Source: Streptomyces venezuelae (lineage in GTDB: Bacteria > Actinomycetota > Actinomycetes > Streptomycetales > Streptomycetaceae). Taken from it: 64,000 nucleotides of DNA. The position numbers and the translations under genes were made by a program. The notes under the pieces are model-generated. The model worked only from the letters and a program-made list of their open reading frames with translations, did not search any database and was not told where the DNA came from. The stretch covers positions 3,451,001-3,515,000 of the forward strand of contig NZ_CP029190.1 of assembly GCF_008642295.1 (NCBI RefSeq), written 5' to 3'. This document shows positions 53,485 to 64,000 of the stretch, in pieces (the first letter of the stretch is position 1; every line of letters begins with the position of its first letter).

Positions 53485-54309
53485 ATGACCGAGGACCAGT
53501 ACGGGGCCGACGGTCCGGTGGGCGGCACGGGCCAGACCCGCACCCGCCTTCCGGACTCCCCGTCCGACCCCTACGGCACCCCCCGCCGCCCCGCGCGTTC
53601 CTCAAGAGGCCTGGTCACGGTCGTGGGCGTGGTGGTCCTGCTGATCGCGGCGATCGCGTTCGCGAACCAGAGCGACGAGCCTCCGGCGGACCGCGCGACG
53701 GACACCCCGGCGGCATCCTCCCCGACGGCACCGTCGGGGGTGGCCCCGGTGGACGCCAAGAACGGGACGATCCCGTCCGGGTTCGCACAAACGGAACAGG
53801 GCGCACAGTCCGCTGCCGCGAACTACGCGGTGGCACTGGGTTCTGACGGCATGTTCGATGCAGTCCGCCGGAGGGACATCGTCAACGCGGTCTACGTGCC
53901 CGACGTGGCCGCCGCGAACCAGGTCGAGGTCGACCGCCAGTACACGGATCCCGGCTTCCTGGCCGCGATCGGTCTCGACGCCAACGGCAAGGCCCCGAAG
54001 GGGCTGACCTTCATCTCCCGCACCAACCCCGTCGGCACGAAGACGGAGAAGTTCACAGGGGACACCGCCACCGTGTCGGTGTGGCAGTCGTCGCTGTTCG
54101 GCCTGGCCGGCGAGGGTTCCAAGAACCCGGTCAGCGAGAGCTGGTTCACGAACACGTTCGAGCTCAGGTGGGCCGACGGAGACTGGCGGATCACCTCCTT
54201 CACCCAGAAGGACGGCCCGGCCCCGGTCGGCCGGGATCAGGCCGCGGCATCGGCCGAGGAGATGGCTGCCGCCGTCTCGCAGTTCGGGGGGTTCACCTAT
54301 GCGCGCTGA
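53485..54309 (+). CDS. VirB8/TcpC-like bitopic protein
   Basis: The 274-residue protein has a cytoplasmic tail (1-40), one helix (about 42-60) and an external NTF2-like domain (about 95-260). FELRWADGDWRITSF is the C-terminal strand pattern of VirB8/TcpC scaffold proteins. These are assembly factors of the secretion channel. The frame overlaps the next gene by 11 bases (54299-54309). Confidence 0.7.
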   Translation: MTEDQYGADGPVGGTGQTRTRLPDSPSDPYGTPRRPARSSRGLVTVVGVVVLLIAAIAFANQSDEPPADRATDTPAASSPTAPSGVAPVDAKNGTIPSGFAQTEQGAQSAAANYAVALGSDGMFDAVRRRDIVNAVYVPDVAAANQVEVDRQYTDPGFLAAIGLDANGKAPKGLTFISRTNPVGTKTEKFTGDTATVSVWQSSLFGLAGEGSKNPVSESWFTNTFELRWADGDWRITSFTQKDGPAPVGRDQAAASAEEMAAAVSQFGGFTYAR

Positions 54310-55612
54310 CCGCCGCATCCTGTCCGTCGCCTCGGTCCTGGCCGTGGTGCAGACCGCTGCCGTACTGCTGGCCACCCGGGCCGTGGCCGCGCCCACACCC
54401 AGCCCGCAGCCGAGCAACAACCCCTGCGACCTGATCCGCGGACCCGCCAGGGAGTACTGCGAACGCGGCGAACGCCAACCCGGCAGTGCCAATCAGCCTG
54501 GCATCGGCGGCCCCGCCGATCCCGCCACCGCGCTCGACCCCCTCGCCGCCCTGGCGAAAGGCTGCGCCGACGCCGCCGTCTGGATCGTCACCGAGCTCAG
54601 CAAAATCGTCAAAGGCACCTCCGACGTCGACTTCAGCGACGACGGCTTCCTCAAGCACTACGCCATCGTCTTCGCCGCCTCCACCATCCTCACCCTCGTC
54701 ATCTGGCTCCTCGCCGTCGCCAAACGCGCCATCCGCGGTGTCCCCTTCGCCACCGCCATGTCCGAAGCCGTCGGCTTCCTCTGGCTGACCGTCCTCGCCT
54801 CCGCCTTCACCCCCCTCGTCCTCCACGTCGTCGTCAACGCGACCGACGGCGTCTCCGAGACCATCGCCTCCGCCACCGGCAACCAGAGCGACGTGTTCTT
54901 CGGCTCCTTCATCGAAGCCCTCAAGAAGGGCGACGGCATCGGCGGCGGCCCGATCATGCTGATCGTCGTCTCCCTCGTCACGATCCTCGCCGCCGGCGTC
55001 CTCGCCCTCGAACTCGTCATCCGGGCCGCCCTCCTCTACGTCGGCGCCCTCCTCGGCGTCGTCGTCTACGCCGGACTGGTCGACCGGAACCTCTGGGGCC
55101 ACGTCCGCCGCTGGGCCGGCATCATGATCGCCGTCATCCTCGTGAAGCCGGTCATCGTCATCGTCCTCGGCCTCGCAGGCGCCCTCGCCGGCAAGAACGG
55201 ACCCAACTCCTTCTCCGCCGTCGTCTCCGGTCTCGCCATCATCCTGCTGGCGATCTTCGCCTCCGCGATGATCTACCGCTTCGTCCCCGGCTTCGGCGAC
55301 GAGATCGCCACCGCCCGCAGCAACCGCAAGCAGGCCACCGACGGAGCCCAGGCCGCCGCCGTCATCTCCTCCCCCGCCTCGCTCGTCTCCCAGGGCATCA
55401 AGACCCACAGCAGCCGCGGCGGCGGTGGTGGCGCCCACCGGGCCGAAGGCGGCGGCAGCACCCCCGCCCCCGCCCACCAGATCTCCGGAGGCGTGGCAGC
55501 CCACAGCAGCCGCACCTCCGGCGGCGGGACCGGCGGCGGATCCGTCCCCTCCGCCGCGCCCCCGCCCCGCCAGAGCACGAGCACGAGGAACACAGGAGGT
55601 GACGGGCGTTGA
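54299..55612 (+). CDS. VirB6/TrbL-like polytopic membrane protein
   Basis: The 437-residue protein has a signal peptide-like start (VLAVVQTAAVLLATRAVAAP), an exported linker with two cysteines, and six or seven helices (about 115-340). The C-terminal tail is Gly/Ser/Thr-rich and probably disordered. TrbL/VirB6 proteins form part of the inner-membrane channel. The gene overlaps its neighbours on both sides, and the following TTG start shares bases with its stop. Confidence 0.72.
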   Translation: MRADRRILSVASVLAVVQTAAVLLATRAVAAPTPSPQPSNNPCDLIRGPAREYCERGERQPGSANQPGIGGPADPATALDPLAALAKGCADAAVWIVTELSKIVKGTSDVDFSDDGFLKHYAIVFAASTILTLVIWLLAVAKRAIRGVPFATAMSEAVGFLWLTVLASAFTPLVLHVVVNATDGVSETIASATGNQSDVFFGSFIEALKKGDGIGGGPIMLIVVSLVTILAAGVLALELVIRAALLYVGALLGVVVYAGLVDRNLWGHVRRWAGIMIAVILVKPVIVIVLGLAGALAGKNGPNSFSAVVSGLAIILLAIFASAMIYRFVPGFGDEIATARSNRKQATDGAQAAAVISSPASLVSQGIKTHSSRGGGGGAHRAEGGGSTPAPAHQISGGVAAHSSRTSGGGTGGGSVPSAAPPPRQSTSTRNTGGDGR

Positions 55613-57171
55613 CGACCCAGTCCCACCAGATCCACCCGGTCGCGCCCCGCCGCACGTATCTCATCGGCCGCGCCCGGCCGAACGCGATCGTCGGCAAGAA
55701 CCGCGAAACGGGCGAGATCGCCCTGATCATCGTCGGGGCCTTCCTCGGCATGATGAGCGGACTGCTCGTCCCCGCCCTCACCCTGCGCATCGTCAGCCTC
55801 GTCGGCTTCCCGATGCTCGCGCTCGCCGCCGTCTACGTCCCCTACCGGGGCCGCACCTTCTACAAGTGGTTCGAGATCAACCGCAGCTTCAAGCGCACCC
55901 TGCGCCGCGGAACCACGTACCGGTCGGGCGCCATGGAAGCCGGCACCCGCGCCGCCGACGGCCGTGAGATCGAGGTCGGCCCGCCCCCCGGCATCGGCCG
56001 GATCAGCTGGCTCGCCGCCCCCTTCGGCCCCGACGAGATCGCCGTACTCCTGCACGCCGACCGGCGAACCGTCACCGCGGCCATCGAGATCGAGGGCCCC
56101 GGCGTCGGCCTCCGCGACAGCGAGGACCAGGAGGCCCTGGTCGACCGGTTCGGCACCCTCCTCAAGCACGTCGCCAACGGCGACGGCTTCGTCACCCGGC
56201 TGCAGATGCTCGCCCGCACCCTGCCCGCCGACCCCGACGCCCACGCCAAGGACGTCGCCCAGCGCGGCGACACCCACGCCCCCGGCTGGCTCCGCGACTC
56301 CTACGACCAGCTCCAGTCGATGGTGTCCACCTCCTCCGAGCAGCACCGCGCGTATCTGGTCGCCTGTATGCACTACACCCGTGAGCTCGCCGCCGAGGCG
56401 CACACCATCGCCCGCGCCACCCACGACCGCAAGGGCCGCCGCCTCGACAAGGACGCCGGCCTCGCCGTGGTCATGGCCCGCGAGCTCACCGACATCTGCG
56501 CGCGCCTCGCCGAGGCCGACATCCGTGTCCGCCAGCCCCTCGGCCAGGGCCGGCTCGCCTCCCTCGTGCACTCCATGTACGACCCGGACCACCCCATCGA
56601 CCACATCCAGGCCATGACCAAGCGGAACGCCTGGCCCGCCGAACTGGACGCGATGGAACCCACCTACCTCCAGGCCAAGACCCGCGAGTCCGCCACCCGC
56701 GCCCCCTGGTGCCACGCCACCGCCTGGGTGAAGGAATGGCCGATGACCCCGGTGGGCGTCAACTTCCTCGCCCCCCTGCTGGTCCACACCCCGGACGTGA
56801 TCCGGACCGTCGCCGTCACCATGGACCTCGAACCCACCGAGATCGCCATCGAGCGCATGCTCACGGAGAAGACCAACGACGAGGCCGACGCCTCCCGCGC
56901 CGCCAAGATGAACCGGACCGTCGACCCCCGCGACATCGCGGCGCACGGCCGGCTCGACCAGAGGGGTGAAGATCTCGCGAGCGGTGCGGCCGGAGTCAAC
57001 CTGGTCGGGTACATCACCGTGTCCTCGCGTTCGCCCGAAGCCCTCGCCCGCGACAAGCGGACGATCCGCGCCTCGGCCGGCAAGTCGTACCTGAAGCTGG
57101 AGTGGTGCGACCGCGAGCACCACCGCGCCTTCGTCAACACCTTGCCGTTCGCCACCGGCATCCGACGCTAG
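55609..57171 (+). CDS. SCO6880-family VirB3/VirB4-N-like protein
   Basis: The 520-residue protein begins at TTG 55609 after a near-perfect AGGAGGTGA ribosome binding site. Two N-terminal helices (about 38-75) resemble VirB3, and the rest matches the N-terminal, non-ATPase half of VirB4. No Walker A motif is present. The ATPase half is encoded by the next gene, so VirB4 appears split. The family is known from Streptomyces as SCO6880-type; the role in a secretion complex is inferred. Confidence 0.75.
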   Translation: MTTQSHQIHPVAPRRTYLIGRARPNAIVGKNRETGEIALIIVGAFLGMMSGLLVPALTLRIVSLVGFPMLALAAVYVPYRGRTFYKWFEINRSFKRTLRRGTTYRSGAMEAGTRAADGREIEVGPPPGIGRISWLAAPFGPDEIAVLLHADRRTVTAAIEIEGPGVGLRDSEDQEALVDRFGTLLKHVANGDGFVTRLQMLARTLPADPDAHAKDVAQRGDTHAPGWLRDSYDQLQSMVSTSSEQHRAYLVACMHYTRELAAEAHTIARATHDRKGRRLDKDAGLAVVMARELTDICARLAEADIRVRQPLGQGRLASLVHSMYDPDHPIDHIQAMTKRNAWPAELDAMEPTYLQAKTRESATRAPWCHATAWVKEWPMTPVGVNFLAPLLVHTPDVIRTVAVTMDLEPTEIAIERMLTEKTNDEADASRAAKMNRTVDPRDIAAHGRLDQRGEDLASGAAGVNLVGYITVSSRSPEALARDKRTIRASAGKSYLKLEWCDREHHRAFVNTLPFATGIRR

Positions 57172-57188
57172 CTGGAGGGCAGTGCAGC

Positions 57189-58604
57189 ATGCGAGATCCG
57201 CTGTCCGCCGCGACGGACGCCTTCACCAGCTTCCTCTTCGGGAAGGTCGAGACCACCCGGCTGCCCGTCCGCACCTCCACCGGCCAGGCCCAGGCCGTCT
57301 ACCTGCCCACCGCCGCCCCCGGACTCGGCGACTCCGGCGTCATCATCGGCCGCGAGGTCTACAGCGGCAAGGGCTATATCTACGACCCCTTCCAGCTGTA
57401 CGGCCAGCAGCTGCCGGCCCCGCACTGGCTGGTCCTCGGCGAGTCCGGCAACGGCAAGTCCGCGCTGGAGAAGACGTACGTACTGCGCCAGCTCCGGTTC
57501 CGGGACCGCCAGGTCGTCGTTCTCGACGCCCAGGGCGAGGACGGCGTCGGCGAGTGGAACCTGATCGCCCAGCAGCTGGGGATAACCCCCATCCGGCTCG
57601 ACCCGGTGGCCGCGCTCGACGGCGGCATCAAGCTCAACCCGCTCGACCCGGCCATCACCACCACCGGGCAGCTGGCCCTGCTCCGGACCATCATCGAGGT
57701 GGCCACCGGCCACGGCCTGGACGAGCGGGCCGGCTTCGCGCTCAAGGTCGCCCACGCCTTCGTCAACGACACCATCACCGACCGGCAGCCGGTCCTGACG
57801 GACATCGTCGAGCAACTCCGCCACCCGGAGGCCGAATCGGCGGAGTCCATGAACGTGGGGATAGACGACGTACGGGCCTGGGGCCTGGACGTGGCCCTGG
57901 TACTGGACCGGCTGGTCGACGGCGACCTGCGCGGCATGTTCGACGGCCCGACCTCGGTCGGCATCGACCTGGACGCCCCGCTGATCGTCTTCGACCTGTC
58001 GCACATCGACCGCAACTCCATCGCCATGCCCATCCTGATGGCGATCGTCGGCGTGTGGCTGGAGCACACCTGGATCCGCCCCGACCGGAAGAAGCGCATC
58101 TTCCTGGTCGAGGAGGCCTGGCACATCATCAACAGCCCCTTCGTGGCCCAGCTGTTCCAGCGGCTGCTGAAGTTCGGCCGCCGCCTCGGCCTGTCCTTCG
58201 TCGCCGTCGTCCACCACCTGTCAGACGTGGTCGACGGAGCGGCGGCACGGGAGGCCTCGGCGATCCTGAAGATGGCCTCCACCCGCACCATCTACGCCCA
58301 GAAGGCCGACGAGGCACGGGCCACAGGACGGGTCCTCGGCCTGCCCCGATGGGCCGTGGAGATCATCCCGACCCTGACGCCGGGCATCGCGGTCTGGGAC
58401 GTGAACGGCAATGTCCAGGTGGTGAAACACCTGATCACAGAAGCGGAACGACCCCTGGTCTACACGGACCGCGCGATGACAGAATCCGCGGCACCGCAGC
58501 CCCACCTCTCCGAGGAGATGCTCGCGGCAGAACTGGAAGCGGAGGAACGCGCCATGTACATCGAGCGACACCGCAACGGCGGGGCCGGAACCACGGTGGC
58601 CTGA
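57189..58604 (+). CDS. VirB4-type ATPase, C-terminal half as a separate protein
   Basis: The 471-residue ATPase has Walker A GESGNGKSA (about 84-92), Walker B RIFLVEEAWHII, and VDGDLRGMFDGP before it. These are VirB4/TraC motifs. It energises assembly or transport in type IV secretion. The start is ATG 57189 after GGAGGGC. The first part overlaps the end of the VirB4-N partner in function; the two together make one VirB4 length. Confidence 0.85.
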   Translation: MRDPLSAATDAFTSFLFGKVETTRLPVRTSTGQAQAVYLPTAAPGLGDSGVIIGREVYSGKGYIYDPFQLYGQQLPAPHWLVLGESGNGKSALEKTYVLRQLRFRDRQVVVLDAQGEDGVGEWNLIAQQLGITPIRLDPVAALDGGIKLNPLDPAITTTGQLALLRTIIEVATGHGLDERAGFALKVAHAFVNDTITDRQPVLTDIVEQLRHPEAESAESMNVGIDDVRAWGLDVALVLDRLVDGDLRGMFDGPTSVGIDLDAPLIVFDLSHIDRNSIAMPILMAIVGVWLEHTWIRPDRKKRIFLVEEAWHIINSPFVAQLFQRLLKFGRRLGLSFVAVVHHLSDVVDGAAAREASAILKMASTRTIYAQKADEARATGRVLGLPRWAVEIIPTLTPGIAVWDVNGNVQVVKHLITEAERPLVYTDRAMTESAAPQPHLSEEMLAAELEAEERAMYIERHRNGGAGTTVA

Positions 58605-58605
58605 G

Positions 58606-60195
58606 GTGCCCGAGGCCCGGCCCGCGCAGCGCGGAGTACCCGATTCGCTCCTGGTGGGCCTGCTGGCCTTCCTGCTGGGCCTCGCGGTCCTCGTCTGGAC
58701 CTCGACCGGCCTTGGCGCCCTGTTCACACACGGCGCCTGGCCGGGCACGGTCACCTTCACCCGTACGCCGACGGCGGTCCGGCAGCTGATAGCGCAACCG
58801 CACAACCTGCCCGCCGCCTGGCCGGACACCGACCCGGCCGCCCTGTCGGGCTGGGGCCTGTTCTGGGGGCTGTTCATCAGCCAACTGCTGGTGCTGTTCG
58901 TCTTCACGGTGTTCGGGATCGGTGTCTTCGCCCGCACCAAGGCGAGACGGGCCCTGGCCCGCCAGGCGGCCCTCGAGGCGAAACTGCGGCCCGAGCCGGT
59001 ACCGGGGCCCGAGGCGGTACCGGGGCCGGTGCCCTTGGCACAGCCCGCCGCGGAGCCCGCTCCACCGACGGCGGCCCCGGCTGCGGAAACCCCGCCCGCC
59101 CCGGCTCCGATTCCCGCCCCGGCGGCGGCACCGGCTCCGGCTCCGGCCGCTCTCCCCGTACCCGACCACGCTCGGCCGCCGTCGACCGCCGAGGCGTACC
59201 GGTACGGCTTCGGCTACGCCCCGCCCCGCCCGGCAGCCCCGCCGGTCCCGCCGGCCGAGCCGGCCCCCCGGCTCCGCTACGGCTCCCCGGCCGAACGGTA
59301 CGAGGCGGCTGCCACTGGGCTCGCGGAGGCGGAGGGTGCGGCCCTGATCGTGACCTCCTCCCCCACCCTGTGGTCGGAGACCAAGGACGCCCGGGCCAAG
59401 CTGGGCCCGGTGCTGCTCTACGACCCGTCCCACCTGTGCGACACCCCGGCCCGGCTGCACTGGAACCCGGCCGAGGAATGCGCCGACCGGGACACCGCCG
59501 CGGCCCGCGCGCTCGCGCTGCTGGCCCCCGTACGGCCGCAGGCCCGGATCGACGCCGCCGTGGCCGACACCGCGGAAACGCTCCTGCGCAGCTGGCTGCA
59601 CGCGGCGGCCCTGGACGGCCGTCCGTTCAAGCAGATCCACCGCTGGGCCCAGGGCTCGGGCTCACACGAGCCGGTCCGGATCCTCCGCACCCACCCCAAG
59701 GCGGCCCCGGGTACCGCCGGCGAGCTGGAGAGCGCCCTGACCGCCCATCCGGAACGCCGCGAGATCGCGCACGAACTGACCGCCCGCGCCCTCTCCTCGC
59801 TCGGCTCGATCCACATCCGCGAGTCCTGCACGGCGCATCGAACAGATTCGCTGTCCCTCGCATCATTCATGGCCGAGGGGGGCAGCCTGTACCTGGTGGG
59901 TGAGCCCCTCGAGGACCCCCGCACCCACCCGGGTGCGATGCCTTTGCTGACCGCACTCGCTTCCAGCGTGGTCGAGCACGGCCGCCGCATGGCCGCACGG
60001 TCATCCCACGGTCGGCTCGACCCACCACTGACGCTGATCCTGGACGACATCGCGGCGGTCGCCCCCATCCCCCAGTTCCCGGAGCTGCTGACGGACCGGG
60101 CCCTGCCACTCCTGGCCACCTGCCGCAGCCGTGAACAGGCCCGCTCCCGCTGGCCGGAGGCCACCGCCCTGCCGGACCCCCGGGCCCTGCGGTAG
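58606..60195 (+). CDS. Degenerate type IV coupling protein (VirD4/TraD-like) without Walker A
   Basis: The 529-residue protein has two N-terminal helices (about 16-38 and 85-108), a Pro/Ala-rich linker (about 130-220) and a VirD4-like domain. ALIVTSSPTLWSETKDARAKLGPVLLYDPSHL and RLHWNPAEECADRDTAA align by eye with coupling-protein regions after Walker A. Walker A is absent, and the Walker B segment reads LTLILDDIAAVAPIP instead of LDEFANIAPIP. The C-terminus stops soon after QARSRWPEA, earlier than in coupling proteins. It may be a scaffold that lost ATPase function. The GTG start follows the VirB4 stop by one base. Confidence 0.68.
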   Translation: MPEARPAQRGVPDSLLVGLLAFLLGLAVLVWTSTGLGALFTHGAWPGTVTFTRTPTAVRQLIAQPHNLPAAWPDTDPAALSGWGLFWGLFISQLLVLFVFTVFGIGVFARTKARRALARQAALEAKLRPEPVPGPEAVPGPVPLAQPAAEPAPPTAAPAAETPPAPAPIPAPAAAPAPAPAALPVPDHARPPSTAEAYRYGFGYAPPRPAAPPVPPAEPAPRLRYGSPAERYEAAATGLAEAEGAALIVTSSPTLWSETKDARAKLGPVLLYDPSHLCDTPARLHWNPAEECADRDTAAARALALLAPVRPQARIDAAVADTAETLLRSWLHAAALDGRPFKQIHRWAQGSGSHEPVRILRTHPKAAPGTAGELESALTAHPERREIAHELTARALSSLGSIHIRESCTAHRTDSLSLASFMAEGGSLYLVGEPLEDPRTHPGAMPLLTALASSVVEHGRRMAARSSHGRLDPPLTLILDDIAAVAPIPQFPELLTDRALPLLATCRSREQARSRWPEATALPDPRALR

Positions 60196-60210
60196 GACAG
60201 GAAGGGCAGG

Positions 60211-60768
60211 CTATTCCGGCCGCGGGACGGCGTACTCCAGCTCCTTCGCAGACGGATCCCCCGGCATGGGCACGACCTCCCCGGTCGGGGTGAACCCCAT
60301 CCGCCGGTAGCAGGCGGCGGCCCGGTCGTTCCGCTCGTGCACATACAGCCGTACGCGTTCCAGCACGGGCGTCTCCAGCGACCAGGCCCAGTCCAACGCG
60401 GCCTCGAACAACGCCTCGATCAGCCCGGTCCCCCGCTGCCCGGGGCGGACGAACACCCCCACCAGGTGGCCCTGGTTCAGCGCCATGGCTCCGCCGAAGA
60501 TGCCGCTGTCCCCGGCCTCCTCGATCAGCACGGTGACCGACCCGTCCCAACGGCCGTCGGGCGCCTCCGCGATGAACTGCCGCACGGACCGGCCGTGCGA
60601 GGCGCCGGCCGCCCGGTCCTGCCAGTGGGAATCCGGCTTGGCCTCGGCCTCTGCGAGGGACTCCAGGAAGGCGATGGACGCCACCGGATCCTTCAGCGCG
60701 GCGATCCTCAGCTCCTTGACCTGCTGCCACTCGTCGGCCCGTACGGCGCGTATCGCATGCTGGTTCAT
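60211..60768 (-). CDS. GNAT N-acetyltransferase
   Basis: The 185-residue protein shows the GNAT fold: VGVFVRPGQRGTGLIEALFEAAL is motif A and LYVHERNDRAAACYRRMGF motif B. The start MNQHAIRAVRADEWQ is typical. It acetylates an amine; the substrate is unknown. It converges with the coupling-protein relative. Confidence 0.9.
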   Translation of the reverse strand: MNQHAIRAVRADEWQQVKELRIAALKDPVASIAFLESLAEAEAKPDSHWQDRAAGASHGRSVRQFIAEAPDGRWDGSVTVLIEEAGDSGIFGGAMALNQGHLVGVFVRPGQRGTGLIEALFEAALDWAWSLETPVLERVRLYVHERNDRAAACYRRMGFTPTGEVVPMPGDPSAKELEYAVPRPE

Positions 60769-60888
60769 TCCTGGAGCCTAGCCAGAGGCCACTGGTCTCC
60801 GCAGGTCCATATCTCCCCCGCACGGGGGAGCCCGGTTTACCTCCGGCGGGCGATCCACCGACCCGGGGGCGGCTGCCATCTTCGGTCC

Positions 60889-61494
60889 ATGAGCATGAGC
60901 ACCCGCACCGGCCTCTCGTCCGCACCGCGTGGACTGCGCGCCGTCTGGACCGCCGCCCACACCCCGGTGGCCGGAGTTCCCCGCTGGGCAACGAACCTCG
61001 CCTATACCGTCCCGTTCCTGGTGCTGCCGTCCGGCCTCTGGCGGATCGTCACCGTCCTCTTCGGTGACGGCCGGAACCAGGACGCGGGACAGCTGCCGTC
61101 CTGGTTACCGGTCGAGGCGTATGTGGTCCTGCTGTCCGTCGCCTCCGAGCTGCTGGCCTTCACCGCGGTCGGACTGATCGCCGCCTGGGGAGAGGTCTTC
61201 CCACGCTGGATACCGGGCCTGGGCGGACGGAGAGTGCCGACCTCGGCCGCCGTCATACCGGCTGCCTTCGGCACTCTGGCCCTGACAGCCGTCTGGACCA
61301 CGATCGGCCTCGCCACCGAAATCGCCGGCACCACCATCCAGGGCGATCCGCTTCCGGCCGGCTATCCCGGTCTGGGGCACGGCTGGAGCCTGGTCTTCTT
61401 CTACGCCACATACGCCCCGCTGGTGTTGTGGGGCCCGGCGCTCGGCGTACTCACCGTCGCCTACTGGAAGCGCCGTCGGCGGAATGGGCCGTAA
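60889..61494 (+). CDS. Small polytopic membrane protein
   Basis: From ATG 60889 the product is 201 residues with four hydrophobic segments (about 33-55, 76-99, 118-140 and 165-190). It ends with KRRRRNGP. The long upstream open frame overlaps the GNAT gene in the opposite orientation and was rejected. I recognise no family; the pattern of loops with GDPLPAGYPGLGHGW is seen in other Streptomyces hypothetical proteins as I recall. Confidence 0.72.
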   Translation: MSMSTRTGLSSAPRGLRAVWTAAHTPVAGVPRWATNLAYTVPFLVLPSGLWRIVTVLFGDGRNQDAGQLPSWLPVEAYVVLLSVASELLAFTAVGLIAAWGEVFPRWIPGLGGRRVPTSAAVIPAAFGTLALTAVWTTIGLATEIAGTTIQGDPLPAGYPGLGHGWSLVFFYATYAPLVLWGPALGVLTVAYWKRRRRNGP

Positions 61495-61501
61495 ACGCAG
61501 A

Positions 61502-61540
61502 AAAGCCCCGCACCGGATCTTTCGATCGGTGCGGGGCTTT
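61502..61540 (-). terminator. Terminator of the rRNA operon (and of the membrane gene)
   Basis: AAAGCCCCGCACCG (61502-61515) pairs with CGGTGCGGGGCTTT (61527-61540) with an 11-base loop. It gives a T-tract on both strands, so it can end both the minus-strand rRNA transcript and the plus-strand membrane-protein transcript. Confidence 0.88.
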
Positions 61541-61553
61541 CCCACAATGATTG

Positions 61554-61671
61554 TTCGGCGGCGTCCTACTCTCCCACAGGGTCCCCCCTGCAGTACCATC
61601 GGCGCTGAAAGGCTTAGCTTCCGGGTTCGGAATGTAACCGGGCGTTTCCCTAACGCTATGACCACCGAAAC
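61554..61671 (-). rRNA. 5S ribosomal RNA
   Basis: The minus strand reads GTTTCGGTGGTCATAGCGTT at its 5' end and ends GTAGGACGCCGCCGAA. It contains CCGAACCCGGAAGCTAAG, the conserved loop region of actinobacterial 5S rRNA. The length of 118 is normal; ends are accurate to a few bases. Confidence 0.97.
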
Positions 61672-61745
61672 ACTATGAAGATGTCAACCGGATGACAACA
61701 CGGTCGTTACTTCAGAACTAACACAGTGGACGCGAGCAACTGAGG

Positions 61746-64000
<2,255 letters not shown>

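Noticed and set aside
53074..60195. Integrative conjugative element
   Set aside because: No integrase, excisionase, relaxase, replication protein or att repeats were found in or next to the cluster.

Overview
The window is a piece of a Streptomyces chromosome, or of a very close relative. The sequence is very GC-rich with strong third-position bias, and GTG and TTG starts are common. Lineage markers are present: RsiG, GlnR, mycothiol synthase, Nur, the rhodanese/DUF1416 pair and the PhoP-type pst locus. Gene content and order resemble the S. coelicolor region around SCO4126-SCO4180 as I remember it; I did not run a comparison. It reads as core chromosome. I see no insertion sequence, prophage, CRISPR array, tRNA or att site.

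Left part (1-31.3 kb): the end of an NlpC/P60 hydrolase; a receiver plus PP2C/SpoIIE-type phosphatase; DUF2516; an HbhA-like protein with an XRE regulator that has a palindromic operator candidate; an Eis acetyltransferase / ECF41 sigma factor / methyltransferase run; rsiG diverging from dtd; nur-ygfZ; a nitrobindin-like protein behind a 33-residue membrane peptide; three overlapping anchored-protein genes; the sulfurtransferase gene with DUF1416 behind a DLCRVA leader peptide; DUF2993, a large membrane protein and MoaD; glnR and a LacI regulator; a WYL regulator divergent from an NmrA-type protein; an HtrA-like protease; a two-component system; a PI-PLC; a TetR/hydrolase pair with a perfect operator palindrome; a broken FG-GAP gene; a secreted 5'-nucleotidase; and mshD.

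Middle part (31.3-43 kb): a phosphate island. It holds ppk with a CHAD gene, pstSCAB behind a run of 11-bp PHO-box units, then DUF47-pit in convergent orientation. Between pstB and pit lies about 1 kb of non-coding sequence built from some 34 imperfect GGGGCGCAGCCCC-like palindromes. csoR follows with a textbook operator.

Right part (43-61.5 kb): a lipoprotein, a PAP2 phosphatase, a lytic transglycosylase/NlpC fusion and a membrane Ser/Thr kinase are followed by metabolic genes. Then comes a six-gene cluster (53.07-60.2 kb) resembling a type IV secretion core: a pilin-like peptide, VirB8-like, VirB6-like, a VirB3/VirB4-N protein, a VirB4 ATPase and a coupling-protein relative. It has no relaxase, and the coupling-protein relative lacks Walker A. 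This is the least-understood system in the window. The window ends with a terminator, 5S rRNA and the 3' two-thirds of 23S rRNA on the minus strand.
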